From the NCBI RefSeq assembly GCF_030271835.1, contig NZ_CP127389.1:4041601-4105600 (forward strand): 64,000 nucleotides of DNA, given 5' to 3'. The position numbers were made by a program, and so were the translations under genes. The DNA comes from Proteus appendicitidis. Lineage in GTDB: Bacteria > Pseudomonadota > Gammaproteobacteria > Enterobacterales > Enterobacteriaceae. Shown piece by piece: positions 41,640 through 50,546 of the stretch (position 1 is its first letter; each line of letters opens with the position of its first letter). Under the pieces are notes generated by a model. That model was not told the DNA's origin, did no database searches, and saw nothing but the letters and a program-made list of their open reading frames with translations.

Positions 41640-41671
41640 GTGGCTACTTATTATTTATAATAAGTAGCCAC
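41640..41671. repeat. Perfect 14-bp inverted repeat in the hemophilin leader
   Basis: GTGGCTACTTATTA (41640-41653) and TAATAAGTAGCCAC (41658-41671) are exact complements around TTTA. No T-run follows on either strand, so it is not a classical terminator. It ends 29 bases before the chosen start codon at 41701. Confidence 0.7.
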
Positions 41672-41700
41672 ACCCTCAAACTAATGATATGGAAATTATT

Positions 41701-42501
41701 ATGAAAAATGTTAATAAATTATCTTGTGCATTATTTATATTAATGGGTACGCATACTGTACAAGCTGAAATTCATTCTAATCAAAGCGGTCCTTTAACGA
41801 CGATGGAAGTGGGAGCAAGTGATGCTGTTAATCGAGGCTATCATCAAATGCCAGGTGGAGAGCCGGGTGTTGGTATTAGTGGCATAGGAGGTGGGAAAAA
41901 AATTGGTTTTGCTTCGTTAACATCGCCAATGATGGGAAGTAGTGCGGATAGTAATGGAGTTTACACTATTCAGCCAAATGAACGTACGCCTGCTAGCCAT
42001 CGAGATATGGGGGTTTTTCATTTCGCTAAAATTACGGATGCCAATGTCTATTTTGGTGACTGGGCAAAAACAACATCAGTAACGGATGCGACACATCAAA
42101 CCTATTATGTTGGTAAAGACGTCACAACCACATTACCAACAGATAGTGCCACTTATACGATAACGGGTATTAGCCAATACAGTGGTAGTAACTTACTTTC
42201 AGGTTCGTTTGATGTTGATTTCTCACAAAAGAAAATTGACGGTTCATTGGCAAATAGCCAACGTACGGTTGAGTTAGAAAATGGAAATCTTTATACCGCA
42301 AATAACCAAGTGACGTTTTCTGCAGATGCGAAAGAAGGCTCAACATCAGGGGTTGTTGAAGGAGCCTTTTTTGGCGAGAGTGCTGAAGTGTTAGCGGGTG
42401 TTGTGGTGTTCAGTTCGGATCACACAAAAGATATTGGTTTTGGTGGTGCGAAAAATAGCAGTGAAAGTGAAGAAATAACAGCAAGCACGGATGCTTCTTA
42501 A
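41701..42501 (+). CDS. Hemophilin-like secreted haem-binding protein
   Basis: The 266-residue protein has a Sec signal (MKNVNKLSCALFILMGTHTVQA), a Gly-rich N-terminal part and a C-terminal region (about 165-255) resembling the eight-stranded barrel of TbpB/hemophilin-type Slam substrates (LSGSFDVDFSQKKIDGSL, GVVEGAFFGESAEVLAGVVVF). Hemophilins bind haem outside the cell and hand it to a TonB-dependent receptor. The next genes encode a Slam translocator, such a receptor and a TonB, which supports this. ATG 41701 follows GGA at a better distance than the in-frame ATG at 41689. No lipobox cysteine, so it is probably released, not lipid-anchored. Confidence 0.78.
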   Translation: MKNVNKLSCALFILMGTHTVQAEIHSNQSGPLTTMEVGASDAVNRGYHQMPGGEPGVGISGIGGGKKIGFASLTSPMMGSSADSNGVYTIQPNERTPASHRDMGVFHFAKITDANVYFGDWAKTTSVTDATHQTYYVGKDVTTTLPTDSATYTITGISQYSGSNLLSGSFDVDFSQKKIDGSLANSQRTVELENGNLYTANNQVTFSADAKEGSTSGVVEGAFFGESAEVLAGVVVFSSDHTKDIGFGGAKNSSESEEITASTDAS

Positions 42502-42594
42502 TTTTTTCAAAAATAATATTATAAATTTGTTTGGTAATACAATCGGTTAATTCTTTAAAAAGTGGTATTAGTGGTCATTAAGCTAAATGTTAGC

Positions 42595-42631
42595 AACAGA
42601 TAATCAGGTATAGGGTTATCTGTTTTTTTTT
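42595..42631 (+). terminator. Intrinsic terminator after the hemophilin-like gene
   Basis: AACAGATAA pairs with TTATCTGTT around 12 bases and runs into eight T residues. It may reduce expression of the downstream slam gene relative to the substrate. Confidence 0.82.
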
Positions 42632-42635
42632 ATCA

Positions 42636-42672
42636 AAAATAAACCGATCTTAAGGAATAGGTCGGTTTTTAT
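42636..42672 (+). terminator. Second terminator-like hairpin before slam
   Basis: AAACCGA and TCGGTTT form a 7-bp stem with flanking A and T runs that extend the pairing. It ends about 15 bases before the slam ATG, so it could also act as an attenuator. Confidence 0.6.
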
Positions 42673-42686
42673 TATAAGGATATACC

Positions 42687-44051
42687 ATGAATTATTATCG
42701 ACCTTTCATAAGAAGGTTATTGGCTTTACTACTTATTTTTTTATCATTTAATAGTATGGCGATAGAAAATAATGATAAATTATTGCGTGATCAATTTAAT
42801 AAAAGAAGTGTCGCGGAAATTGGTCAGCAACTTTACCACTATTTGCAACAACAGCAGTGGCAAAAAGCCGAACAATTATTGCTTTATTATCAACAACAGC
42901 CTCAATATGAAGTATTACTTGTCAATTATGCAAAGGCGTTACTGGCTCAAAACAGAGGCGATTTTTTAAATGCTGAATTTTATTATCAGCAGCAACTTAA
43001 GCAAAAAGCCGATTTTATCCCAGCACAAACAGGGTTAATTCAACTTTATTTTCATTTGCGAGAATATAAAAAAGCACAGCAGCAACTGAATCAATTGAAT
43101 AATATGATTGATTTACCTAAAGATATTATCCAATCCATTGCATTTTATAAGGTTAAGTTAGCATCTTATTTTCAAGGGCAACGTTTTTATCAACTTAGCT
43201 TCTTTTATGATGATAATATTAACCATGCACCTGATTTACCTGATAAAATTGTCTCACAATCCACTCAAAGAAAAATAACGTTAAGAGGTGCAAAACCTAT
43301 CGCATCAACAGGTCTTACTCATTATTTTTCTTTTTATCAGCCTTTTATCATTTATTCTCACCATACTTTTTCTTCTTATAATTATGTACGATATATAGAT
43401 TATCATTCTCATCGTAGCGCTAATTTTTTGGCATTATACACCCAACTGGGTTATCGCTATCAAAAACCTCAATACCAATGGTTAATAACACCTTATTACG
43501 AATTAAAAAAATCACAAGCTCAATATGAATATCAAGCATGGGGTAGTGAAACACAATTTTTTTATTTTTTTAATAAAAAGCAAACTATTAATTTAAGTTT
43601 TGATTATAAAATAAAGAAATATCAAAAGGCGCTAAATAATCTAAATAGTCAGCGACTTAGTTATAGTACTAATCATAACTATTATTTAAATAATCGAGTG
43701 CATTTAGTTAATCAATTAAATTATCAATTAGAACGTAAAAAAAACACTTTATTAAATTATCAGCTATATGGTATAAAAACTGGCGTTTATTATCCATTGT
43801 TAGAAAATTGGAATATATCTCTTTTTTTATAGTATCAATTTAAATATTTTAATAACTATAATCCTTTTTTAAAAAAGAGAAGAAAAGACAATAGCTTTGT
43901 TTTTACAACCAATATTAAAAATAAATCACCCTTTATTTTAGGGTTTTACCCCGCAATAGAGTTACGTTATACCCGAAGATTAAGCAATGTGGATTGGTTA
44001 TATCAATATCAGCAACATGAAGTGTTATTTAAATTAGAAAAACAATTTTAA
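42687..44051 (+). pseudogene. Slam (type XI secretion, DUF560) translocator with in-frame amber stop
   Basis: Slam proteins move hemophilin or TbpB-like proteins across the outer membrane. Codons 1-381 give a signal peptide (ending NSMA), a TPR-like N-terminal domain (about 30-165) and most of a beta-barrel. A TAG at 43830-43832 (codon 382) then interrupts the gene, but the same frame continues for 72 more codons to a TAA at 44049-44051 and reads as the family's C-terminus (YQFKYFNN, a basic KKRRKDNS turn, SNVDWLYQYQQHE, final LEKQF). Losing these strands should prevent barrel closure. Because the frame is kept, an indel error is excluded; a point mutation, sequencing substitution or amber suppression remain. 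Confidence 0.85.
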
Positions 44052-44092
44052 TTAAATAAGTTACTTTCTTTATCAATTAAATAGGTAAAACA

Positions 44093-47000
44093 ATGCATAT
44101 AATGCTTTTTAGAAAGCGGAAAATTGTTTCAATCTTCGTATCTCTATCGCTATTTTCTCCTTGTTTTTATCTGCAAGCCAAAGAAGATAAAACCGATCTT
44201 GGTCATATTCAGGTTTCAGATAATAAAGAAAAAGATAAACAAGGTTATGCTCAAGTTTATGAGAAAGATGTCTCTAATGTTTATTTAGGTAAAGAGCTAT
44301 TAGAGCGTTATCAGGGGGTATCACCAGCGGACTTACTAAAAAGTGCGATTGGTGTTTATAGTGGTGAAGCACGTAATGGTGGAGCGCTTGATCCGAATAT
44401 TCGGGGTATTCAAGGGCAAGGGCGAATTCCTGTTACTGTGGATGGAACAGAGCAGGCAATTACCGTTTACCGTGGTTACAGTGGGGCATCTAATCGTAAC
44501 TATATTGATTCTAATTTGATTAGTAGTATCTATATTGAAAAAGGTCCTTCATTAACCCCGGATATGAAAACCGGTATCGGTGGCGGTATTGCAGTAAAAA
44601 CCTTAGATATTCGAGATATTGTGCCTATTGGTGACTCTTTTGGAATTAACTTTAAAGGGGATATTAGTAATAACTCTACACGATATAAAGAAGTTTATAT
44701 GAATATGACTGAAGATTATCGTAAATATCCAAATTTCTATCAGCAAAATGCATACCTTATTGATCCTGCTTTAGAAATCACACCTCAAAAAAGTAAAATA
44801 AAAAACTTTCGAGATTATTCTTTTCGTTTAGGTATCGGTTTTGAAGAGGAAAAATTTAATTTATTATTTGCCTATGCATTACGAGAAAAAGGTAATTACT
44901 TTGCAGGAAAAAGAAATGCCAAAAATTATAGTGAGACAGATAAAGACTTACTTGAATCAGTTCATGTAAGAGACGGCGCAAGAAATTTTGAGCCTTATTT
45001 ACCGTTTATTGCTCATATTTATCGACCTGATAATGAAGTACCAAATACCTCTAATCGTAGTCGCTCTCTTTTAGTCAAAGGGGCATTATTTCCTGAATCA
45101 GCACATCGTTTTTCCATTAATTACCGATACACTGACTTACTGTTTGGCGATATTATGCCATCACGTTTAAGTTGGGTTCGTTATGATAAAAATTTAGTAA
45201 ATCAATGGCCTTTAGGAAATATTACACAACAAGCAGGAATATTAACTTATCAATATAAACCAGAAGATAAAAAAACAGACTTATTATTAAGGCTATGGGG
45301 TAATTTAACCTCAGGTCATACCAATACTCGTGGTGGTAAACCAAGAGAGCCGAAATATGTAGATTTCAATATTAATAACTGGAATCTTAATATCGATACT
45401 GGATTTATTGATACATCTTCTCTTTATCAAGAAAATAATCGTTACGGTATTGACTTATCATCAATACTTAAATTATCACCTCAATTTTCTATTTCATTTT
45501 CCAGTAACTATCAATTTGAAAAATTAGATAGCGATGAAATTAACCTGCCAGAGGGGCTTGATTTTGTTACCGCAGGGCGAGCAGGGCAACGTCATGAAAT
45601 TAATTTAGCCCTTTCCACTGATTGGAAACCGCTTTCTTGGTTAGCTATTACTGCTGGCGGTAAATATCATTATTATCATTTAACAGATATTTTTTTAAAT
45701 AATAAGCGACAAAATAAAGTAAAGGGGTATGAGAAAACACCTTCTGTTAGAGGTTTTGTACTTCCTTATCGACGCACATTAACTGCGGAGGAGTATTTAT
45801 TATATAGAGCAATTCACCGGATTGATGTGGAGACGTTACCTGAAGAGCTTAAAAATTATCGACGTTATCCAGAAATAGACAAAAAAGTGCGTGAGTTTTT
45901 ACACTCTAAATTTGTTTATCCTGAATATGAAAAATTATTACCTGAAATAAAAGAAAAGATTATTAATAGTCATGAAGTTAAAAGAATTCAGGTTGATATG
46001 ATGCAAGAAGATTTTCTTCGTGATGAACAAGGAAATCTCAATATAAAATCTGCCCAAAAACGCCTTATGATCAGGGAACATACCGTTTTACTTTATGATG
46101 AAAATGGCGAATTACCTAAAAGTAAAAATATGTTCTTAAACGGTTATTTTAATATCAATGAAAAAGTACCTGATCCAATTACAGGTAAATTAGTTAATAA
46201 ATATGAAATGGGGGTTTCTAAATCAATCCCTATTTATCTTGACGATAATAAAGATAAATTTTTACCTGAACCTAGTTATCAACATGGTGCATTTTCACCC
46301 TTGGTATCTGCAACGGTGTATGCCAACGATATATTGCGTTTTTATGGACGCTATACTGAGCAACTGCGTTTACCTAATTTATTTGAAGATACTAGCGGAT
46401 TTTCAGGCTCTAAAGCCCGCTATTATGGTTTTAAATTAAAACCAGAACGAGCCAAAAGTACAGAGTTTGGGTTTGTGTTTGATTTTACCGATTGGCTTAA
46501 TATAGAGCGCCATGCTGACGTTAAAATTAATTATTTTTATACCAATATTGAAAATGTGTTTGATAGAGATGCGAATTGGCAAATTAGGCAATTTGAAAAG
46601 CAAAAATTAGAAGGGTTGGAAGTTCAAGCACGTTTTGATAACGGTTTTATCTTTATGGATACCGCTCTCGTTTATAGTCATAAAAATAAGGTATGTGATA
46701 AAAATGCTTTTAGTAACTATGATCCCTTTGGTTTCTTAGGTATTAAAGAGTGTATGACAGGGGGATATCCCGGTGGTTTTTTGCGTACCTCTATTCAGCC
46801 TAAATATTCGGTTAATTTACATTTAGGTACTCGTTGGTTAGATAATAAATTAGAAATAGGTAGCCGCTGGCTCTATTCATCAGAAGTAGAAAATAAAGAT
46901 GAAAAATGGCTAAAAGAAAAGTTACCAAGAGAAATGTACGGTCAAAATAATAACCCGATGCGTTGGGCAGAAGTCTTTACCGTTGATGCCTATATTAACT

Positions 47001-47137
47001 ATCAATATAGCCCTAATTTATCTTTTGAAATAACGGGCAGTAATTTATTAAACGAATATTACATTGATCCATTAACGCGATCAGGTATGCCCGCACCGGG
47101 AAGAACGTTCCGATTAGGTGTTACTGCACAATTTTAA
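44093..47137 (+). CDS. TonB-dependent outer-membrane receptor, probable haem/hemophilin receptor
   Basis: The 1014-residue receptor has a signal peptide (ending near YLQA), a plug domain (about 60-190: PADLLKSAIGVYSGEARNGG, DPNIRGIQGQGRIPVTVDG, GIGGGIAVKTLD) and a barrel ending in FRLGVTAQF with the terminal aromatic. It is much longer than typical siderophore receptors, largely through a charged, helix-prone insert at about 545-720. Position between slam and tonB, after a hemophilin-like gene, suggests that it takes haem from the secreted hemophore. It begins 42 bases after the end of slam. Confidence 0.88.
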   Translation: MHIMLFRKRKIVSIFVSLSLFSPCFYLQAKEDKTDLGHIQVSDNKEKDKQGYAQVYEKDVSNVYLGKELLERYQGVSPADLLKSAIGVYSGEARNGGALDPNIRGIQGQGRIPVTVDGTEQAITVYRGYSGASNRNYIDSNLISSIYIEKGPSLTPDMKTGIGGGIAVKTLDIRDIVPIGDSFGINFKGDISNNSTRYKEVYMNMTEDYRKYPNFYQQNAYLIDPALEITPQKSKIKNFRDYSFRLGIGFEEEKFNLLFAYALREKGNYFAGKRNAKNYSETDKDLLESVHVRDGARNFEPYLPFIAHIYRPDNEVPNTSNRSRSLLVKGALFPESAHRFSINYRYTDLLFGDIMPSRLSWVRYDKNLVNQWPLGNITQQAGILTYQYKPEDKKTDLLLRLWGNLTSGHTNTRGGKPREPKYVDFNINNWNLNIDTGFIDTSSLYQENNRYGIDLSSILKLSPQFSISFSSNYQFEKLDSDEINLPEGLDFVTAGRAGQRHEINLALSTDWKPLSWLAITAGGKYHYYHLTDIFLNNKRQNKVKGYEKTPSVRGFVLPYRRTLTAEEYLLYRAIHRIDVETLPEELKNYRRYPEIDKKVREFLHSKFVYPEYEKLLPEIKEKIINSHEVKRIQVDMMQEDFLRDEQGNLNIKSAQKRLMIREHTVLLYDENGELPKSKNMFLNGYFNINEKVPDPITGKLVNKYEMGVSKSIPIYLDDNKDKFLPEPSYQHGAFSPLVSATVYANDILRFYGRYTEQLRLPNLFEDTSGFSGSKARYYGFKLKPERAKSTEFGFVFDFTDWLNIERHADVKINYFYTNIENVFDRDANWQIRQFEKQKLEGLEVQARFDNGFIFMDTALVYSHKNKVCDKNAFSNYDPFGFLGIKECMTGGYPGGFLRTSIQPKYSVNLHLGTRWLDNKLEIGSRWLYSSEVENKDEKWLKEKLPREMYGQNNNPMRWAEVFTVDAYINYQYSPNLSFEITGSNLLNEYYIDPLTRSGMPAPGRTFRLGVTAQF

Positions 47138-47164
47138 TTAAAAGAAAGTAAGGAGCTTTTATTT

Positions 47165-47959
47165 ATGTTGGCACTTTCTGTCAGGCATCCGCTTAATATT
47201 TATTATTGGCTAATAGGGATATCGTTAGTTTATATCACCATATTAAGTTGGGTGTTACGTTCACTTTCTATGACAGAAAGTGCGCACCATATTCATCAGC
47301 AACAAGAAAATACATTATCCGTTTACCAAGTGGTATTTTCACCTCCCCAACAATCGACAGTCGTACCAGAGGCTTTAGTGGAAACGGAACCTCAAGAAAC
47401 GCCCGTTGTTTTACCAAGTGCCGAAAAAGGAGAGTTTGTTGAAGCACCCAAGAAAATACCTGAAAAACCCAAAGAAAAACCTATACCCATAAAACCAATC
47501 ACACCAGTGAAAAAGCCAGTGGCGCAAGAAAAAGTAGAGCCGTTAAAACAGACTGATTTAGAAAGCCAAATAGCGCAAATGACATCCGAAGCATCGGCAG
47601 AAAGCTTAACGCAATATACTGCAAGCTCGTTAGCAGGAAGAAGTCATGCATTAAGTGAAAATGGAATAGGGCAAGGTGAATCGGATAATCACTATATTAG
47701 TTCACTGCGTCGAGAAATAGAACGTCATAAACGTTATCCTTCACAAGCACGTCGTATGCAACATGAAGGTCAGGTAGTGGTGAGTTTTTCACTAACATCA
47801 GAGGGTGCGGTTTCAAGGATTGAGATAGAAAGTACTTCTGGTATTTCTTCTCTTGATAATGCGGCTATTGCTGCGGTTAAACGCGTAAAACCCATCGGCC
47901 CTAAACCCGAAAGCTTATTAAATCCTTTAGTTGTTTCATTGGATTTTCAATTAAATTAA
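47165..47959 (+). CDS. TonB-family energy transducer
   Basis: The 264-residue protein has one N-terminal membrane segment (YYWLIGISLVYITILSWVL), a Pro/Lys/Glu-rich periplasmic spacer (about 90-125, with KPKEKPIPIKPITPVKKP) and a TonB C-terminal domain (about 170-264: RYPSQARRMQHEGQVVVSF, SLDNAAIAAVKRVKPIGP). TonB couples the proton gradient to outer-membrane receptors. It lies 27 bases after the receptor gene with AAGGAG upstream, so it is probably dedicated to it. ExbB and ExbD are not here and must be shared with the main system. Confidence 0.9.
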   Translation: MLALSVRHPLNIYYWLIGISLVYITILSWVLRSLSMTESAHHIHQQQENTLSVYQVVFSPPQQSTVVPEALVETEPQETPVVLPSAEKGEFVEAPKKIPEKPKEKPIPIKPITPVKKPVAQEKVEPLKQTDLESQIAQMTSEASAESLTQYTASSLAGRSHALSENGIGQGESDNHYISSLRREIERHKRYPSQARRMQHEGQVVVSFSLTSEGAVSRIEIESTSGISSLDNAAIAAVKRVKPIGPKPESLLNPLVVSLDFQLN

Positions 47960-47966
47960 TAGGATA

Positions 47967-48009
47967 GATAAAACACCTAAAGCACAATGGCAATTTAGGT
48001 GTTTTTATC
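47967..48009. terminator. Bidirectional terminator
   Basis: GATAAAACACCTAAA pairs with TTTAGGTGTTTTTATC around a 12-base loop, between the convergent tonB-like and Cry-like genes. Confidence 0.85.
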
Positions 48010-48020
48010 AGAGTTAATTA

Positions 48021-49982
48021 TTAGAACAGCACCGTCATATCGGCTAATACTGTATTGGGATTAGAAAAGTGCAAATGAAAATAGAGATTTGATTCATTTT
48101 CACGGGGAAATAAATATTCTAGTTCAAGCTGATAGGTACGAAATAAAGCTTTATTTCTTGTAATTGGATGATTAAGTAAAGGTGTTATTTTATAAACGAT
48201 ATTGTTCTGATTTAGGCCAAGAGAAAAGGCATTTGAAGCAATTAAAGCACCGCTAATGGCATCACCAGTTCTTACTGAAATTAAAAGTGTTTGTTCACTT
48301 TCAGCAGCGCACTGTAATAACACCTTCATTTTTTGTGTATTATCTGTTTTTCCAATCGTTTCTTCTGATGGTAAGCAAAAATAGGCTTCTTTATTTAGCA
48401 AAATACAGTTTTTACCCACCAGCATATCACTATAACCAAATAGAGCTTTACTTAATTGTGTATCAAACCCATGATTTAAATCCAATTCATAGCTTTTTTG
48501 TGGTATCGGTAAGTGGTTTTTAGTTTCTAGCGTAAGAGAAGCATAACCGTCATAAAAACGGAATATAGGCGCAGATTCTATTAGCCGAGAGTCTGATTTA
48601 GCATTGCATTGTTCATCATTATGGTTGCTTAAATAAAGATTTATACCATTAAAACAGTAACCGGGAATATTCATATAGTATTTATAATATCGATTACCTG
48701 CTCCAATGATAAAATGACCATTATTCACATCATCAAGTACCATATAGTCTAATTTACCCTCAAGGGCATTAGAAATATAACGTACAGAAGGGAAAATTTG
48801 ATCAGGTGATAAATATGACTTACTACTATCTGGCGTAAAAAAGATTTCTGTTTTTAATTCATCATTTCTATCACCAGTTACACCATAACAACCTTCATAT
48901 TGATAACTATCTTTTACTTTTTCAATACTTAAGTAATTGTGTTTAATACGAATAATGGTATTAGCATGAGAATAAGCTTCCATACTTTGCAACATAGATG
49001 TTCTATGTAAAATATCTTTGCCAATAGCGAAATAGGTATCGTAATAATTCAGATTGGGATAGTGACTATAATCATTCCCATAAAGCTCTAAACTATTCCA
49101 ATGAAATAATGGTGTATTAAATTCAATTTCAAAACTGTGTTTGACCCAAGATTGATAATAAGAAAGGCCAGAGGTATAAAGACCTGATAAAAAAGTATTA
49201 CATTTATTATAGTCATCTTGAAATACATTAGCCGTTTGTTTATAAATTGCAGAATGAATAGCCGTATTGAATTTATCGATACTGTCTCTTAGGTTTTTTA
49301 AATTACTTTTAAAGTAGTCGTCTTCCAATTCAAGTTTATCTCTATTCGTTAAGATATCGCAATGTGCCGCAACAAAAAGGGCGCAACAGTGACAATAAAA
49401 AGGTAATCCCGCTGATTGCGCTAAATTTAATACTAAGGGTTGTTGAGAAACGATGATATAAATAACAGCATCAAAATGGTTGAGTACTTGTTCCCGTAAA
49501 TCTTTTTTTTGTTGAGTCGAATAATTCATTGTGGGATCAAGATAACGAGCAAATGAATCAGAAAATAACTGATAAACGTTAGATATTACCTCTGTGGTGA
49601 ATTTGATTGTCTCAACGTTATTCTCAGCGATTTTATTATCAATAATATGAGAGATATGTTCGATAATTTGCTTAGCTGATGATTCATTTTTCATATTTTT
49701 GCTCATTAGACCAAAGAGTGCAGCGGTGATTTTTGATAAAACACCACCGGCAACAGGCACTAAACTAATCATATGCCCAATCACTGTTTGGCCTACAACC
49801 ATTGGAGCATTTAACGGATCTTGCTCATTAAATCTATCAACAATCGTTGGCAATGTATTATCGTTGCGATTTATCATATCTAGCATGCCATTTTTGAGAT
49901 CTTGATAATTAATACTGATTAATGGTGTGGTTGCTGGTAATGATGATGGGCTAATTAGTATTTTTAACGGATTAAAATGCAT
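48021..49982 (-). CDS. Cry-like delta-endotoxin N-terminal domain protein
   Basis: This 653-residue protein has no signal peptide. Residues about 50-285 are predicted helical and resemble the pore-forming domain I of Cry delta-endotoxins: an early amphipathic hydrophobic helix (GQTVIGHMISLVPVAGGVL, about 64-82), a central hydrophobic helix (AGLPFYCHCCALFVAAHCDI, about 191-210) and a closing helix with the Cry-like pattern CNTFLSGLYTSGLSYYQSW. The remaining 350 residues look beta-rich, as the receptor-binding domains of three-domain toxins would, but I cannot align them. A second candidate family is PirB of Photorhabdus, which also has a Cry-like helical domain. It follows the 57-codon gene by 22 bases with an AAGGAG site. 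The assignment comes from pattern recognition only. Confidence 0.6.
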   Translation of the reverse strand: MHFNPLKILISPSSLPATTPLISINYQDLKNGMLDMINRNDNTLPTIVDRFNEQDPLNAPMVVGQTVIGHMISLVPVAGGVLSKITAALFGLMSKNMKNESSAKQIIEHISHIIDNKIAENNVETIKFTTEVISNVYQLFSDSFARYLDPTMNYSTQQKKDLREQVLNHFDAVIYIIVSQQPLVLNLAQSAGLPFYCHCCALFVAAHCDILTNRDKLELEDDYFKSNLKNLRDSIDKFNTAIHSAIYKQTANVFQDDYNKCNTFLSGLYTSGLSYYQSWVKHSFEIEFNTPLFHWNSLELYGNDYSHYPNLNYYDTYFAIGKDILHRTSMLQSMEAYSHANTIIRIKHNYLSIEKVKDSYQYEGCYGVTGDRNDELKTEIFFTPDSSKSYLSPDQIFPSVRYISNALEGKLDYMVLDDVNNGHFIIGAGNRYYKYYMNIPGYCFNGINLYLSNHNDEQCNAKSDSRLIESAPIFRFYDGYASLTLETKNHLPIPQKSYELDLNHGFDTQLSKALFGYSDMLVGKNCILLNKEAYFCLPSEETIGKTDNTQKMKVLLQCAAESEQTLLISVRTGDAISGALIASNAFSLGLNQNNIVYKITPLLNHPITRNKALFRTYQLELEYLFPRENESNLYFHLHFSNPNTVLADMTVLF

Positions 49983-50004
49983 AATGAAGCTCCTTATTTA
50001 AAAA

Positions 50005-50178
50005 TTAATTCCATTTTTCACGGTGTAATAATTGAATATTGTCCCTTATTTTTTTTATCGTTGATCCCCAACGGGATTGATCATCATTAGGATCATTATT
50101 ATCTATGTCTTTTAGCCTCCAAGGTTGAGGATCGGACATCACGATAATATTGTAGTTTGTTGGTTGTGTTGAACTCAT
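50005..50178 (-). CDS. Short protein resembling the N-terminus of a metallophosphoesterase
   Basis: The 57-residue product begins MSSTQPTNYNIIVMSDPQPW. The hydrophobic strand followed by SDPQ resembles the first metal-binding strand (D-x-Q/H) of calcineurin-like phosphoesterases, but the rest of that domain is absent and the frame stops 22 bases before the Cry-like gene. The start at 50178 follows AGAAAGGAAA; an ATG 15 codons upstream lacks such a site. It is probably co-transcribed with the toxin-like gene. It may be a truncated relic or a genuine small partner protein. Confidence 0.5.
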   Translation of the reverse strand: MSSTQPTNYNIIVMSDPQPWRLKDIDNNDPNDDQSRWGSTIKKIRDNIQLLHREKWN

Positions 50179-50249
50179 CTTTATTTCCTTTCTTGTGTTG
50201 TTGTCCTCTCTTTTTTGCATCAAATTTCATATATTAACAATTTCATTTA

Positions 50250-50269
50250 TTATCATGGGGTTATGATAA
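50250..50269. promoter_or_regulatory. Inverted repeat upstream of the toxin-like operon
   Basis: TTATCAT (50250-50256) and ATGATAA (50263-50269) are exact complements separated by GGGGTT, 72 bases before the start of the small gene. It could be an operator; the half-sites recall Fur hexamers but the 6-base spacer does not fit a Fur box. Confidence 0.4.
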
Positions 50270-50473
50270 ATTAAACGTATTTCATTTAGCAGGTATGATT
50301 AGGTTCTTAACTCTCATTTCATTAAGGTATGACGATGTTTAGAAAGAGAGAGATAAAATTTATTATCTGCCTTAATCCGTGTTTTTTAATTTGGTGATAA
50401 CACTATATAAAGTGTTTTTTGTGCGCTCATTCTCATTTTTCCTATCACAACCCCACAAATCCATGTTGTTAAT

Positions 50474-50492
50474 GATATTGATTATGATTAAC
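50474..50492 (+). promoter_or_regulatory. Fur box
   Basis: GATATTGATTATGATTAAC matches 15 of 19 positions of the Fur consensus GATAATGATAATCATTATC. It lies 55 bases before the fepB-like start, so the siderophore operon should be repressed in iron-rich conditions. It also lies in the shared region upstream of the divergent toxin-like operon. Confidence 0.75.
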
Positions 50493-50546
50493 ATTAATAA
50501 TTACGTTTATTATTTAAAGTAAAGATTATTTACTTGGAAAGTGGTC

